A DNA stretch of 64,000 bases from Nonomuraea indica (lineage in GTDB: Bacteria > Actinomycetota > Actinomycetes > Streptosporangiales > Streptosporangiaceae). The DNA lies in assembly GCF_002850745.1 (NCBI RefSeq), contig NZ_KZ559477.1:1-64000 (forward strand). The letters run 5' to 3'. Every line of letters starts with the position of its first letter. Position 1 is the first letter of the stretch. This document shows, piece by piece, positions 28,232 to 36,877 of the stretch. Position numbers and translations under genes: made by a program. The notes under the pieces are model-generated. The model did no database searches. It was not told the origin of the DNA and saw nothing but the letters and a program-made list of their open reading frames with translations.

Positions 28232-29482
28232 ATGAACACGAACGAGCCTGGCGAGCAGAAGAACGGCGGCTGGAGCCAGTTCGGTGACACCCCGCCCACG
28301 GCGGGTGGGTTCCCCCGGCGGGACACCCTGCACATGGGCCTTCCCACGCCCCCGCCGCCTCCTGCGGCGGCGAGGCCCCGCTTCTCTCCCGGTAGGAAGA
28401 CCGTGGCGGGGCTCGCGCTCGCCGCGATGGCGCTCGGAGGCGGCGTGACGGGGGCCGCCGTGGCCACCGCGTTCCAGCCCGAGAGCGGCACCGTCGCGGC
28501 CGCTCCCGCCCCGGCGTCCTTCCGGCAGGCGTCGAGCACGCTGACGATCGCCGACGTCGCGCAGAAGGTGGAGCCGTCGGTCGTGATGATCCAGGGCAAC
28601 AGCGGCGAGGGTTCCGGTGTGGTCCTGTCGGCGGACGGGCTGATCCTCACCAACAACCACGTGGTGCAGGGCGCCATGCAGGGCGGGCTGCAGGGCGGCG
28701 ACGCCATGTTCACGGTCAAGTTCAGCGACGGCAAGACCGCCAAGGCGTCCGTCGTCGGCACCGACCCGTCCACCGACCTCGCGGTCATCCGCGCGGAGGG
28801 CGTCTCCGGGCTCACCGCCGCCACCATCGGCAACAGCGACTCGCTGCGGGTCGGCGACCCGGTGCTGGCCCTCGGCAGCCCGCTCGGCCTGCAGGGGTCG
28901 GTCACCGCGGGCATCATCAGCGCGCTGGACCGTACGCTCACCGTCGGCGGCGAGCAGCAGCAGATGCCCCCGGGCTGGGGGCAGCGCGGTCAGGCGGGCG
29001 AGACGACCACGATCGGCGGCGCCATCCAGACCGACGCCGCCATCAACCCCGGCAACTCCGGCGGCGCCCTGGTGGACGCGGCCGGCCAGGTGGTCGGCAT
29101 CAACACGGCCATCGCCACCGGCGGCGGCACCGGCAACATCGGGGTGGGCTTCGCCATCCCCATCAACACCGCCAAGCAGGTGGCCGACCAGCTCATGAAC
29201 GGCGGCAAGGTCACCCACGCGTTCCTCGGGGTGAGCGTCACCGACGCCACCGGTGACGTGCCCGGCGCCCTCGTCCGTCAGGTGACCGCCGGCAGCCCGG
29301 CGGACAAGGCCGGACTCAAAGAAGGCGACCTCATCACCAAGATGGGCGACAAGCCGGTCGATGGGGGAGATACAGTGGTTGGGCAGGTCAGAGGTTTCAA
29401 AGTGGGCCAACAGGTTCAGATCACATACGTGAGGGACGGCAAGGAGCAGACCGCCACCGTGACCCTCGCGGAGAAGAAATAA
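28232..29482 (+). CDS. HtrA/DegP-like membrane-anchored serine protease with PDZ domain
   Basis: 416 residues with a GAGGAG site before the ATG. Residues 1-55 are a Pro-rich cytoplasmic tail; one membrane helix spans about 57-80. The trypsin-like domain has the triad His143 (LTNNHVV), Asp182 (DPSTDLAVI) and Ser276 (NPGNSGGAL). A C-terminal PDZ domain (FLGVSVTDA ... GSPADKAGLKEGDLITKMG) binds substrate ends. The arrangement matches actinobacterial DegP-like envelope quality-control proteases facing the cell exterior. A stress regulator site was not identified. Confidence 0.93.
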   Translation: MNTNEPGEQKNGGWSQFGDTPPTAGGFPRRDTLHMGLPTPPPPPAAARPRFSPGRKTVAGLALAAMALGGGVTGAAVATAFQPESGTVAAAPAPASFRQASSTLTIADVAQKVEPSVVMIQGNSGEGSGVVLSADGLILTNNHVVQGAMQGGLQGGDAMFTVKFSDGKTAKASVVGTDPSTDLAVIRAEGVSGLTAATIGNSDSLRVGDPVLALGSPLGLQGSVTAGIISALDRTLTVGGEQQQMPPGWGQRGQAGETTTIGGAIQTDAAINPGNSGGALVDAAGQVVGINTAIATGGGTGNIGVGFAIPINTAKQVADQLMNGGKVTHAFLGVSVTDATGDVPGALVRQVTAGSPADKAGLKEGDLITKMGDKPVDGGDTVVGQVRGFKVGQQVQITYVRDGKEQTATVTLAEKK

Positions 29483-29503
29483 CACACAGACCCCCTCACG
29501 GAC

Positions 29504-29544
29504 GGGTGTGCCGTCGAGATCGCTGCGGACTCGGCGGCACACCC
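29504..29544. terminator. hairpin between htrA-like gene and convergent ABC permease gene
   Basis: Arms GGGTGTGCCG (29504-29513) and CGGCACACCC (29535-29544), located between two convergent genes, so it could serve both strands. Confidence 0.5.
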
Positions 29545-29618
29545 TCACCGTTGCGGGAAGCCACGCACGTCACAGCCGTGCGGGTGGCGGATGAGGACCT
29601 CCCCGCCGCGGACCGCGG

Positions 29619-30359
29619 TCAGGAGAAGCGGCGGCCCTCGTCGCGCCGGTAGGCCCAGGCGGCGCCCACCGCCGTGACCGCGGTCCACCCGCCCAGCGCC
29701 AGCACGGACACCAGGTCGGCAGGCGCGCCCGTGGTGGCGCTCCAGACCAGCTCGACGGCGCCGCGGCTCGGCACGAACGGCGAGACGGCCTGCACGAAGG
29801 CCGGCATGACCCGCAGGGGCAGGAAGAGCCCGCCCAGGATCGCCACGGGGAAGAACAGCAGCTGCGACACCCCGATGGCCGCCTTCGACGACAACAGGAA
29901 GCCGAGCAGCAGGCCCAGCAGCATGAACGGCACCGACCCGGCCAGCAGCGCCGCCAGGCCGAGCAGCAGCCGCGGCACGGTGATGGTCGCCTCGGTGAAC
30001 AGGGCCGCGATGACCAGCACCGGGATCACCGCCAGCAGCATGACGGCCATGGTCGTCAGGATGCGCCCGGCGAAGCGGGGCAGCGGCCCGGCGGGCAGCG
30101 TGCGCAGGTAGCCGTTCCACGGCTGCTCGCGGTCCTGCGCGACCGAGATGCTCAGCCCCATCAGGGACGCCGACATGGCGCCGACCATCATCATCGATCC
30201 CGTGGCCGTCGTCGCGGCCATCGGATCGTCGGCCGCGAACGGCACGACGAACGCCAGCATGGACGCGGCCGGGAAGAACGCGCTGGAGATCAGCCCGATC
30301 GGCACCCGGATCTGCTCCAGCAGCTGGTAGCGGGTGTGGGCCAGCACGAGGCTAGACAA
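29619..30359 (-). CDS. ABC-2 type transporter permease
   Basis: 246 residues, probably starting at TTG inside the end of the ATPase gene (TTGTCTAG overlap). About six membrane helices, with ABC-2 family pattern (VGAMSASLMGLSISVAQDRE, LLFFPVAILGGLFLPL, VSPFVPSRGAVELVW). Together with the ATPase it forms an exporter; substrates of such small DrrB-like systems are typically drugs, lipids or unknown molecules. Confidence 0.87.
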   Translation of the reverse strand: MSSLVLAHTRYQLLEQIRVPIGLISSAFFPAASMLAFVVPFAADDPMAATTATGSMMMVGAMSASLMGLSISVAQDREQPWNGYLRTLPAGPLPRFAGRILTTMAVMLLAVIPVLVIAALFTEATITVPRLLLGLAALLAGSVPFMLLGLLLGFLLSSKAAIGVSQLLFFPVAILGGLFLPLRVMPAFVQAVSPFVPSRGAVELVWSATTGAPADLVSVLALGGWTAVTAVGAAWAYRRDEGRRFS

Positions 30360-31233
30360 GGGTGCTCTCCTTCGCGGTGATGGTGAGGAAGGCCTCCTCG
30401 AGGGTGGTCGGCCGGATCTCCAGCCCGGAGAACGGGGTGCCGCTGCGCACCAGCTCGACGACGAGCCGGTCGGGGTCGGCGGTGAGCAGGTGGACGCGGT
30501 CGCCCTCGCGCTCCGAACCCAGCACGCCGGGCAGGTCCGGCAGGGCGTCGGCGGACAGGGTGACCCGCCGCACGCCGACCATGTCGCGGATGGCCGGAAC
30601 GGTGTCGTCGGCCAGCACGCGGCCGTGGCCGACGACCACGACCCGCTGCGCGAGCGCCTCGATCTCCTCCAGGTAGTGGCTGGTCAGCAGGATGGTGCCG
30701 CCCCCGTCGTGGAAGGCCCTGATGCCGTCCCACAGCGCCCGCCGCCCCTCCACGTCCAGGCCGGTCGTCGGCTCGTCGAGGAAGACCAGCTCCGGCTCGC
30801 CCGCGAACGCCAGCGCCACGGCCAGCCGCCGCTTCTGCCCGCCGGACAGGCCGCCGATCTGCCGTCTGACCAGGTCCCGCAGCCCGAACCGGTCGAGCAG
30901 CTCGTCGCGGCCGGTACGGCGCGGGAAGTGCGCGGAGACGAAGTCGACCACCTCGCCCACCCGTAAGGCCTCCGGCAGGCCGGTCTCCTGCGGGGTGACG
31001 CCGATGTCCCGCCGTACCGCCGGGTCCCGCGGGGAGCCGCCGAGCAGCTCGACCGTGCCGGAGGTGGGCCTGCGCAGGCCGGTGAACAGGTTGATCAGTG
31101 TGGACTTGCCGGCGCCGTTCGGGCCCAGCAGGCCGACCAGCTCGCCCGCCCGGATGTCGAGGGAGACCCGGTCGAGGGCCAGGACGTCTCCGTAGCGGCG
31201 GGTGACCTCGGTCGCACGGGCGAGGACGGTCAT
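30352..31233 (-). CDS. ABC transporter ATP-binding protein (DrrA-like)
   Basis: 293 residues. Walker A is GPNGAGKST, the signature IGGLSGGQKRRLAVALAF, and Walker B LVFLDEPTTGLD with the H-loop LLTSHYLEEIE. The C-terminal extension (~residues 215-293) is of the DrrA/CcmA type. Its start overlaps the stop of the winged-helix regulator gene, so regulator, ATPase and permease form one unit. Confidence 0.92.
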   Translation of the reverse strand: MTVLARATEVTRRYGDVLALDRVSLDIRAGELVGLLGPNGAGKSTLINLFTGLRRPTSGTVELLGGSPRDPAVRRDIGVTPQETGLPEALRVGEVVDFVSAHFPRRTGRDELLDRFGLRDLVRRQIGGLSGGQKRRLAVALAFAGEPELVFLDEPTTGLDVEGRRALWDGIRAFHDGGGTILLTSHYLEEIEALAQRVVVVGHGRVLADDTVPAIRDMVGVRRVTLSADALPDLPGVLGSEREGDRVHLLTADPDRLVVELVRSGTPFSGLEIRPTTLEEAFLTITAKESTLV

Positions 31234-31553
31234 GACGGGCCTCCAGCGGTGTCGAGCAGCGCGCGGATCGCCTTGGTGTACTCGTCGAAGGCGAGCCGCC
31301 CGCGCTTGGTCAGGGCGACGTAGGTGACCGGGGTGCGCCCCCGGTGGGTCTTGGTGATCCGGACGTATCCGGCGTCCTCCAGCTTGGTGAGGTGCACGGA
31401 CAGGTTGCCCGCCGTCATGCCGAGCAGGTCCTTCAGCGCCGGGAAGGCCATCTCGTCGCCGTCGCCGAGGGTGTTGAGCGCGGCGACCACGCGCAGCCGG
31501 GCCTGGGCGTGGATGACGGGATCGAGCTCGGGCGGCGGGCTGCCGGCCGTCAT
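31230..31553 (-). CDS. winged-helix (ArsR/MarR-like) transcriptional regulator
   Basis: 107 residues. It is a single winged helix-turn-helix domain: RLRVVAALNTLGDGDEMAFP, LLGMTAGNLSVHLTKLEDAGY, then the wing ITKTHRGRTPVTYVALTKRG. This belongs to the group often annotated as transcriptional regulator/HTH_27. It sits between the membrane protein gene and the ABC genes with four-base overlaps on both sides, so it probably autoregulates the whole unit. Confidence 0.85.
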   Translation of the reverse strand: MTAGSPPPELDPVIHAQARLRVVAALNTLGDGDEMAFPALKDLLGMTAGNLSVHLTKLEDAGYVRITKTHRGRTPVTYVALTKRGRLAFDEYTKAIRALLDTAGGPS

Positions 31554-32173
31554 CCGCGCCGCCACAGCCAGAAGCTCACGACGACGAAGCCGCCGCCGAG
31601 GAGCACCGACGACAGCAGGGCGTGCCAGCCGGCGCCGAGCACGACGCCGACCGCGTTGACGGCCAGGACGCAGACGCCGACGAAGAACATCGACCAGTCG
31701 AGCCAGATCGCCCCGCCCGCCATGTAGAGGACGCCCACCACCAGCATGGACGCCGCGGCCCAGAGCAGGCCGCTCTCCTCGGGCGGGAGCTGCGGGGACA
31801 TCCGGCTCGCGACGACCGCCATGAGCACCATCCCGGCGAACCACGCGTAGCCGTACATCGTCCCGCGGGCGGAGCTGTCACCGCGAACCTGGCCGCTCAT
31901 CCGCGTGATGCCGTAGGCGGCGACGCCTCCGGCCAGCACCTGCAGGCTCAGCATCACGCCCACCGCCTGCATCTGCGAGATCGCCAGGTACGGCTCGCCG
32001 CCGAGGCCGTAGTGCAGGAACAGCGTGCCGAACCCGAGCAGCCAGGCGACCCCCCACGGTGCGTACAACAACCGCGGATCACCCTTGAGGCGCCTGACGG
32101 TGTCGGCGCGCTGCCGCTCGATGAGCCGCAGCATCTCCTCGGGGCTCGGTGCCGGCTCGCCGTCGTCTGCCAT
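31550..32173 (-). CDS. multi-pass membrane protein of unknown function
   Basis: 207 residues, starting at MADDGEPAPSPEEML, which has AGAGG upstream; two in-frame ATGs further up lack such a site. A charged N-terminal segment (LIERQRADTVRRLKGDPRLL) precedes about six hydrophobic segments. It is the first gene of the regulator/ABC exporter unit (ATGA overlap). AAACTGGTTT near 32189-32198 lies in the likely promoter. Function is unknown; an accessory role for the exporter is inferred. Confidence 0.7.
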   Translation of the reverse strand: MADDGEPAPSPEEMLRLIERQRADTVRRLKGDPRLLYAPWGVAWLLGFGTLFLHYGLGGEPYLAISQMQAVGVMLSLQVLAGGVAAYGITRMSGQVRGDSSARGTMYGYAWFAGMVLMAVVASRMSPQLPPEESGLLWAAASMLVVGVLYMAGGAIWLDWSMFFVGVCVLAVNAVGVVLGAGWHALLSSVLLGGGFVVVSFWLWRRG

Positions 32174-32254
32174 CTCAACCTCTCTCATCGCCAAACTGGT
32201 TTGCATCGTAAACCTGTTGGCGCGACGAGGGCAAGACGGCCGTTCCGGGCGGGC

Positions 32255-33964
32255 TCAGCGGCGGGTCAGGACCTCGGACTCCCACAGGTCGCGGTAGTAG
32301 CCGGGCTCGGCGACCAGCCGCTCGTGCGGGCCGCGCTGGATCACGCGGCCCTCCTCCAGCACGATGATCTCGTCCACGCCCTCCAGGCCCCGCAGCCGGT
32401 GGGTGACCAGCAGCGTGGTGCGGCCGTGGGTCACGTCGAGCAGGTCGGCCATGAGCCGGTCCGCCGTCTCCTCGTCGAGCGCCTCGGCGGGCTCGTCCAG
32501 CAGCAGCACCGGCGGGTCGTACAGCAGGGCCCGCGCGAGCGCGAGCCGTTGCAGCTGCCCGCCGGAGACGGTCCTGCCGTCCTCGCCGAGCTGCGCGTCC
32601 CAGCCGGTGCGGTCGGCCCACTGCTCCAGCCGCGCCTCGCGCACGGCCTCGCGCAGCCGCTCCTCGCCCGCGTCGGGCCCCGCCAGGCGCAGGTTGTCGC
32701 GCAGGGTGGTCTGGAAGATGTACGGGTCCTGGGTGAGCCCCGTCATGAGGGTCCGCACGTCGTCGGAGGCGAGGTCGCGGACGTCGACGCCGTTGACCCG
32801 GACGCTGCCCGACTCCGGCTCGACCAGGCGCATCAGGGCGGCCAGCAGCGTGCTCTTGCCGGCCCCGCTCGGCCCCACGAGCGCCACCCGCCTGCCGGGC
32901 GTCAGCGTGAGCGAGACACCGTCGACCGCCGCCCGCGGCACCGCGGGCGGCAGGCCGTCGTCCCGGCCGGCGGGCGCGTGCCGGACGACCAGGTCGGCGA
33001 CCTCGACCGTGTACGGCGGCCGGGGGAGCGGCGCGGGCGCCGGCGGCTCCGTGACGGCGGTGGGGGCCTCGCGGACCTCCTTGAGGCGGCGCAGCGCCGC
33101 GGTGATGCCGGCCAGCCGCTCGCCCGCGGCCGCCAGCGGCAGGACCGGTTCGAACGACACCAGCGCGGTGAGCGCCAGCACGGCGGTGGCCACCGTGCCC
33201 GCGCCGGACGCCTGCGCCAGCAGCACGATGCCCGCCACCGTGAGCCCCTGGGCGAGGGTGCCGGCGGCGAGGGCGAGGGCGTGCACGCGGGCCTGGCGGC
33301 GTTCGAGCGAGGCCAGCGCCTCGTCGGCGGCCCGTGCCTGCTCCAGGGCCCGCTCGCCGGCGCCGTAGGCGGCGAGGTCCGCCGAGCCGTGCACCAGGTC
33401 CGCCACCGTGCCCGCCAGCGCCGCCCGAGCCGGGGCGATCCTGGCCGCCCAGCGGCGCGTCGCGGCCGCGGTGACCGCGGGAAGCAGCACTCCCGCCACG
33501 GCCAGCCCGGCCAGCAGGACGAGCGCCGTCACCGGCAGCACGAACAGTCCGATGCCCACGGCGGCGACGGCCGTGACGGCCGCGGCCGCGGCGGGCAGCA
33601 GGCAGCGGACCAGCAGGTCCTGGACGGCCTCGGTGTCGTCGACCATCCGGCTCAGCAGGTCGGCGCCGCCGTGCCGGGGCGGGCGGGGCGCGATGAGCGC
33701 CTCGTACAGGCGCTCGCGGGTGCCCGCCTGGGCGCGCAGGGCCACGTCGTGTCCGGTGAGGCGCTCGGCGTAGCGGAAGACGCCCTTGCCGGTGGCGAAC
33801 GCGCGCGTCGCCACGATCGCCACGCTCAGGGCGGCCAGCGGCGGCTGCTCGGCCGCCCGGGTGATCAGCCAGGCGGCGGCGGCGATCAGCCCGAGCCCGG
33901 CCAGGTCGGCCGCCGCCCCCGCCAGCACGGCCCAGCCGAGCCGGGTTCCCATCCGCCGGTTCAC
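32255..33964 (-). CDS. cydC: ABC transporter CydC (thiol/heme exporter for cytochrome bd assembly)
   Basis: 569 residues from GTG, overlapping the cydD stop. Six N-terminal membrane helices are followed by a nucleotide-binding domain with Walker A VGPSGAGKST, signature VSGGQLQRLALARAL, and Walker B VLLLDEPAEALD. CydDC is a heterodimer that exports cysteine/glutathione-type thiols (or handles heme) and is needed to assemble cytochrome bd. It is the last gene of cydA-cydB-cydD-cydC. Confidence 0.92.
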   Translation of the reverse strand: MNRRMGTRLGWAVLAGAAADLAGLGLIAAAAWLITRAAEQPPLAALSVAIVATRAFATGKGVFRYAERLTGHDVALRAQAGTRERLYEALIAPRPPRHGGADLLSRMVDDTEAVQDLLVRCLLPAAAAAVTAVAAVGIGLFVLPVTALVLLAGLAVAGVLLPAVTAAATRRWAARIAPARAALAGTVADLVHGSADLAAYGAGERALEQARAADEALASLERRQARVHALALAAGTLAQGLTVAGIVLLAQASGAGTVATAVLALTALVSFEPVLPLAAAGERLAGITAALRRLKEVREAPTAVTEPPAPAPLPRPPYTVEVADLVVRHAPAGRDDGLPPAVPRAAVDGVSLTLTPGRRVALVGPSGAGKSTLLAALMRLVEPESGSVRVNGVDVRDLASDDVRTLMTGLTQDPYIFQTTLRDNLRLAGPDAGEERLREAVREARLEQWADRTGWDAQLGEDGRTVSGGQLQRLALARALLYDPPVLLLDEPAEALDEETADRLMADLLDVTHGRTTLLVTHRLRGLEGVDEIIVLEEGRVIQRGPHERLVAEPGYYRDLWESEVLTRR

Positions 33965-36096
33965 GAGTCCCCCCTCGGGCCGCGGGACTCCGCCCGCGCC
34001 CTCCCGTCTCCAGTGCCTTTCCGGCCCCGCCCCCCGCCGTCAGCGGCCCCGGTCCGCGGTCCGCCATCGGCGGCTTCGCCTCGGGGTCCGCGGTCAGCGG
34101 CCCCGGCTCGGGGTCCGCCGGTGGGGGCTTCGGTCCGGAATCCGCCGTCGGTGGCTTCGGCTCGGGGTCCGCCGTCGGCGGTCTCGCGCGGCGACCCGAC
34201 GTCGGCGGTGCCGGGTGGTGGCGCTCCGGTCGTGGGTCCGTGCCGGGTCCCGTCGGCTTCGAGGTGCGAGGCGCGGGCGGCCGTGTCGGCGACGACGCGG
34301 CCCTCGTGCAGGCGGATGACGCGGTCGGCGAGCTCGATCATGGCGGGCCGGTGGGCGACGATGACGGCCGTGCGGTCCCGGGCGAGGTCGGCCGTCGCGG
34401 CGACCACCGCCGCCTCGCTGCGCCCGTCCAGCCGGGCCGTCGGCTCGTCGAGGAGCAGCACCGTGGCGTGCGGGCGGCAGAAGGCGCGCGCCAGGGCGAT
34501 GCGCTGGCGCTGGCCCGCCGACAGGTTGGCGCCGCGTTCGCCGACGGGCGTGTCATAGCCGTCGGGGAGCCGCTGGACGAACTCGTCGGCGTACGCGGCC
34601 GTCGCGGCCTCGCGCACCTCCTCCGGCGTGGCGTCGGGCGAGCCCAGGCGGATGTTGCCGGCCACCGACGTGGTGAACAGGTGGGGGCGTTGGGGGACGA
34701 ACGCCAGCCGGTCGCGCCACGGCCCCGGGTCGAGGTCGCGCAGGTCGACGCCGTCCACGAGGACCCGGCCCGAGGCAGGCCGGACGAAGCCGAGGAGGAG
34801 GTGCAGAAGCGTGCTCTTGCCGCCGCCGCTCTCGCCCACCAGGGCGACGTGCTCGCCCGGACCGATCGTGAGGGACACGTCGGTCAGGGCGGCGTCGTCA
34901 CGGTCGGGGTAGCGGACGGTCACGTTCTCCAGGCGGATGGCCGGCGGCCCGGCACTCCCGGCGGCGGCCGCACCGGAGGTACCGGCCGTACCGGCCGCAG
35001 GCGTCCGGGCGGCGTCCTCGCCGGAGGTCCCGGCGGAGGTCCCGGCGGAGGTTCCGGCGGAGGACCCGACGGAGGTTCCGGCGGAGGACCCGACGGAGGA
35101 TCCCAGGGACGGCTTGGGGGACTGCTCACGGGAGGGCACAGGGGACGGTTCGGGGGTCGGCTCGGTGGAGCGGTCGAGCACGGCGAAGGCGGCGTCGGCC
35201 GCGGCCACGCCCTCCATCGAGGCGTGGAACCTGGTGCCCATCGCCCGCAGCGGCAGGTACGCCTCCGGCGCCAGCAGCAGCACCAGCAACGCCGTCGTCA
35301 GGTCGAGCGACCCGCCCAGCAGGCGCAGCCCGATCGGCACCGCCACCAGTGCCAGCGACAGCGACGCGCACAGCTCCAGCACCAGCGACGACAGGAACGC
35401 CACCCGCAGCGTCCGCATGGTCGCCGACCGGTGCGCCTCGGCCACCTGCCGGATGACGCCCGCCTGGTAGCGGGCGCGGCCGAAGGCGCGCAGCGTGGGC
35501 AGGCCGCGAACCACGTCGAGGAAGTGCCCGCCGAGCCGCGACAGGGCGTGGTACTGGCGCTCGGTGACCGCCTTGGTCGTCAGGCCGACCAGCGCGCCGA
35601 AGACGGGGATCAGCGGCAGCGTCACCAGCACGATGACCGCGCTCGCCAGGTCGGCGGCGAAGAGCCGCACCAGCACCGCGACCGGCACCACCCCGGCCAC
35701 GGCGACGGCCGGCAGGTAGCCGGTCAGGTAGGCGTCGAGCCCGTCGAGGCCGCGACCGGTCAGCGTGACCAGTTCCCCGGAGCGGTGGCCGGCCAGCCTG
35801 GCGGGGCCGAGCTCCTGCAGCCGGGCCAGCAACCGGTGACGCAGCGCCGACTTCACGCCGGTGGCGGTGCGGCCGGCGAAGACGCCCTGCGTCCAGGCCA
35901 GCAGCGCCCGCAGGCCCACCACCCCGGCCACGCCGGCCAGCGCGACGGCGGCGAACCGGCCGGACAGCACCCCGGCCAGCAGCTCGGCCTGGACGAGCAC
36001 CAGCAGGCCCGCCAGCACGGCCGCGACCATCGTGACGGACAGGTGACGCCGTACCGACCGCTCGGCCCGCATGAGCCGCAGGAGATCCTTGTGCAC
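33961..36096 (-). CDS. cydD: ABC transporter CydD with extra low-complexity segments
   Basis: 711 residues, clearly longer than the usual ~550-590. The membrane domain is followed by the ATPase with Walker A VGESGGGKST, signature LSAGQRQRIALARAF, and Walker B VLLLDEPTARLD. Two repetitive segments account for the extra length: a linker before the ATPase rich in Ser/Gly/Thr (SSVGSSAGTSVGSSAGTSAG, DNA about 34930-35150), and a C-terminal tail of ~10-residue repeats such as ADGGPRAEAT (DNA about 33964-34210). Both lie in GC-rich slippage-prone DNA. GTG start, 6 bp after cydB. Confidence 0.9.
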   Translation of the reverse strand: MHKDLLRLMRAERSVRRHLSVTMVAAVLAGLLVLVQAELLAGVLSGRFAAVALAGVAGVVGLRALLAWTQGVFAGRTATGVKSALRHRLLARLQELGPARLAGHRSGELVTLTGRGLDGLDAYLTGYLPAVAVAGVVPVAVLVRLFAADLASAVIVLVTLPLIPVFGALVGLTTKAVTERQYHALSRLGGHFLDVVRGLPTLRAFGRARYQAGVIRQVAEAHRSATMRTLRVAFLSSLVLELCASLSLALVAVPIGLRLLGGSLDLTTALLVLLLAPEAYLPLRAMGTRFHASMEGVAAADAAFAVLDRSTEPTPEPSPVPSREQSPKPSLGSSVGSSAGTSVGSSAGTSAGTSAGTSGEDAARTPAAGTAGTSGAAAAGSAGPPAIRLENVTVRYPDRDDAALTDVSLTIGPGEHVALVGESGGGKSTLLHLLLGFVRPASGRVLVDGVDLRDLDPGPWRDRLAFVPQRPHLFTTSVAGNIRLGSPDATPEEVREAATAAYADEFVQRLPDGYDTPVGERGANLSAGQRQRIALARAFCRPHATVLLLDEPTARLDGRSEAAVVAATADLARDRTAVIVAHRPAMIELADRVIRLHEGRVVADTAARASHLEADGTRHGPTTGAPPPGTADVGSPRETADGGPRAEATDGGFRTEAPTGGPRAGAADRGPRGEAADGGPRTGAADGGGRGRKGTGDGRARAESRGPRGDS

Positions 36097-36102
36097 GTGA
36101 CC

Positions 36103-36867
36103 TCAGAAGAACGAGAGAGTCCTGACCGGGCCCTTCCCGGGACGGAAAGTGCGCCACACCCATACTTGCGCGAGCACCATCACCGGCGCGAACGGGAGGA
36201 CCATGACACTGAGCACACTCAGCGTAGGGGACGGCGCGCTGTGCTCCAGCAGGTACGGCAGGGCGCCCCCGACCACCGCGGCGGCCGGTAGCGCGGCGGC
36301 CGCTCCCGACAGCGCCAGGGCCCGCCCCGAACGGGTGATCCCGGCCGCCTCCGGCGCCCGCCAGCCGAGGAACGTCCAGCCGTGCCAGGCCAGCACCAGC
36401 GTGACCACCACGCCCAGCAGCAGCCCGGCCGGGTGCAGCAGCGAGGCGGCGAAGCCGGTGGCGGCGGCGTACAGCGCCACGCCCCAGCCGAACGCCAGCC
36501 CGAGCGACCCCACCGTGATCATCGCGTCCCAGAAGGAGCGCCAGCGGGCGCCGTCGGCGCGGCGGCGGAACCACAGCCCCGCGTCCCGCACGACCCAGGC
36601 CAGCAGCATGGCGACCACCAGCGGGTACAGGCCGAACAGCACCTCGCCCTCCAGCATCGGGTACACCCCGAACAGGGTCCCGGCGACGGCCACCAGCCAC
36701 ACCTCGTTGGCCAGCACGAACGGCGCCATGGCCGCCACCAGGCGGTCCCGGCCCCGCTGGTCCCCGCCGATCAGGGGCAGCAGCATCCCGACCCCCAGGT
36801 CGAAGCCCTCCAGGGCGAAGTAGCCGACCAGCAGCAGCGCGAAGACGGCGTACCAGATCAGTTCCAC
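36103..36867 (-). CDS. cydB: cytochrome bd-type quinol oxidase subunit II, short form
   Basis: 254 residues from GTG, about 90-120 fewer than typical CydB. The N-terminus is canonical (YAVFALLLVGYFALEGFDLGVGMLLPL, PFVLANEVWLVAVAGTLFGVYP). After RSFWDAMITVGSLGLAFGWG, only about three further helices are seen before the C-terminus RPGKGPVRTLSFF. No frameshift is evident, and cydA stops 10 bp upstream. The subunit has no heme in known enzymes and supports the CydA core. Confidence 0.9.
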   Translation of the reverse strand: MELIWYAVFALLLVGYFALEGFDLGVGMLLPLIGGDQRGRDRLVAAMAPFVLANEVWLVAVAGTLFGVYPMLEGEVLFGLYPLVVAMLLAWVVRDAGLWFRRRADGARWRSFWDAMITVGSLGLAFGWGVALYAAATGFAASLLHPAGLLLGVVVTLVLAWHGWTFLGWRAPEAAGITRSGRALALSGAAAALPAAAVVGGALPYLLEHSAPSPTLSVLSVMVLPFAPVMVLAQVWVWRTFRPGKGPVRTLSFF

Positions 36868-36877
36868 GACGGCTCTC

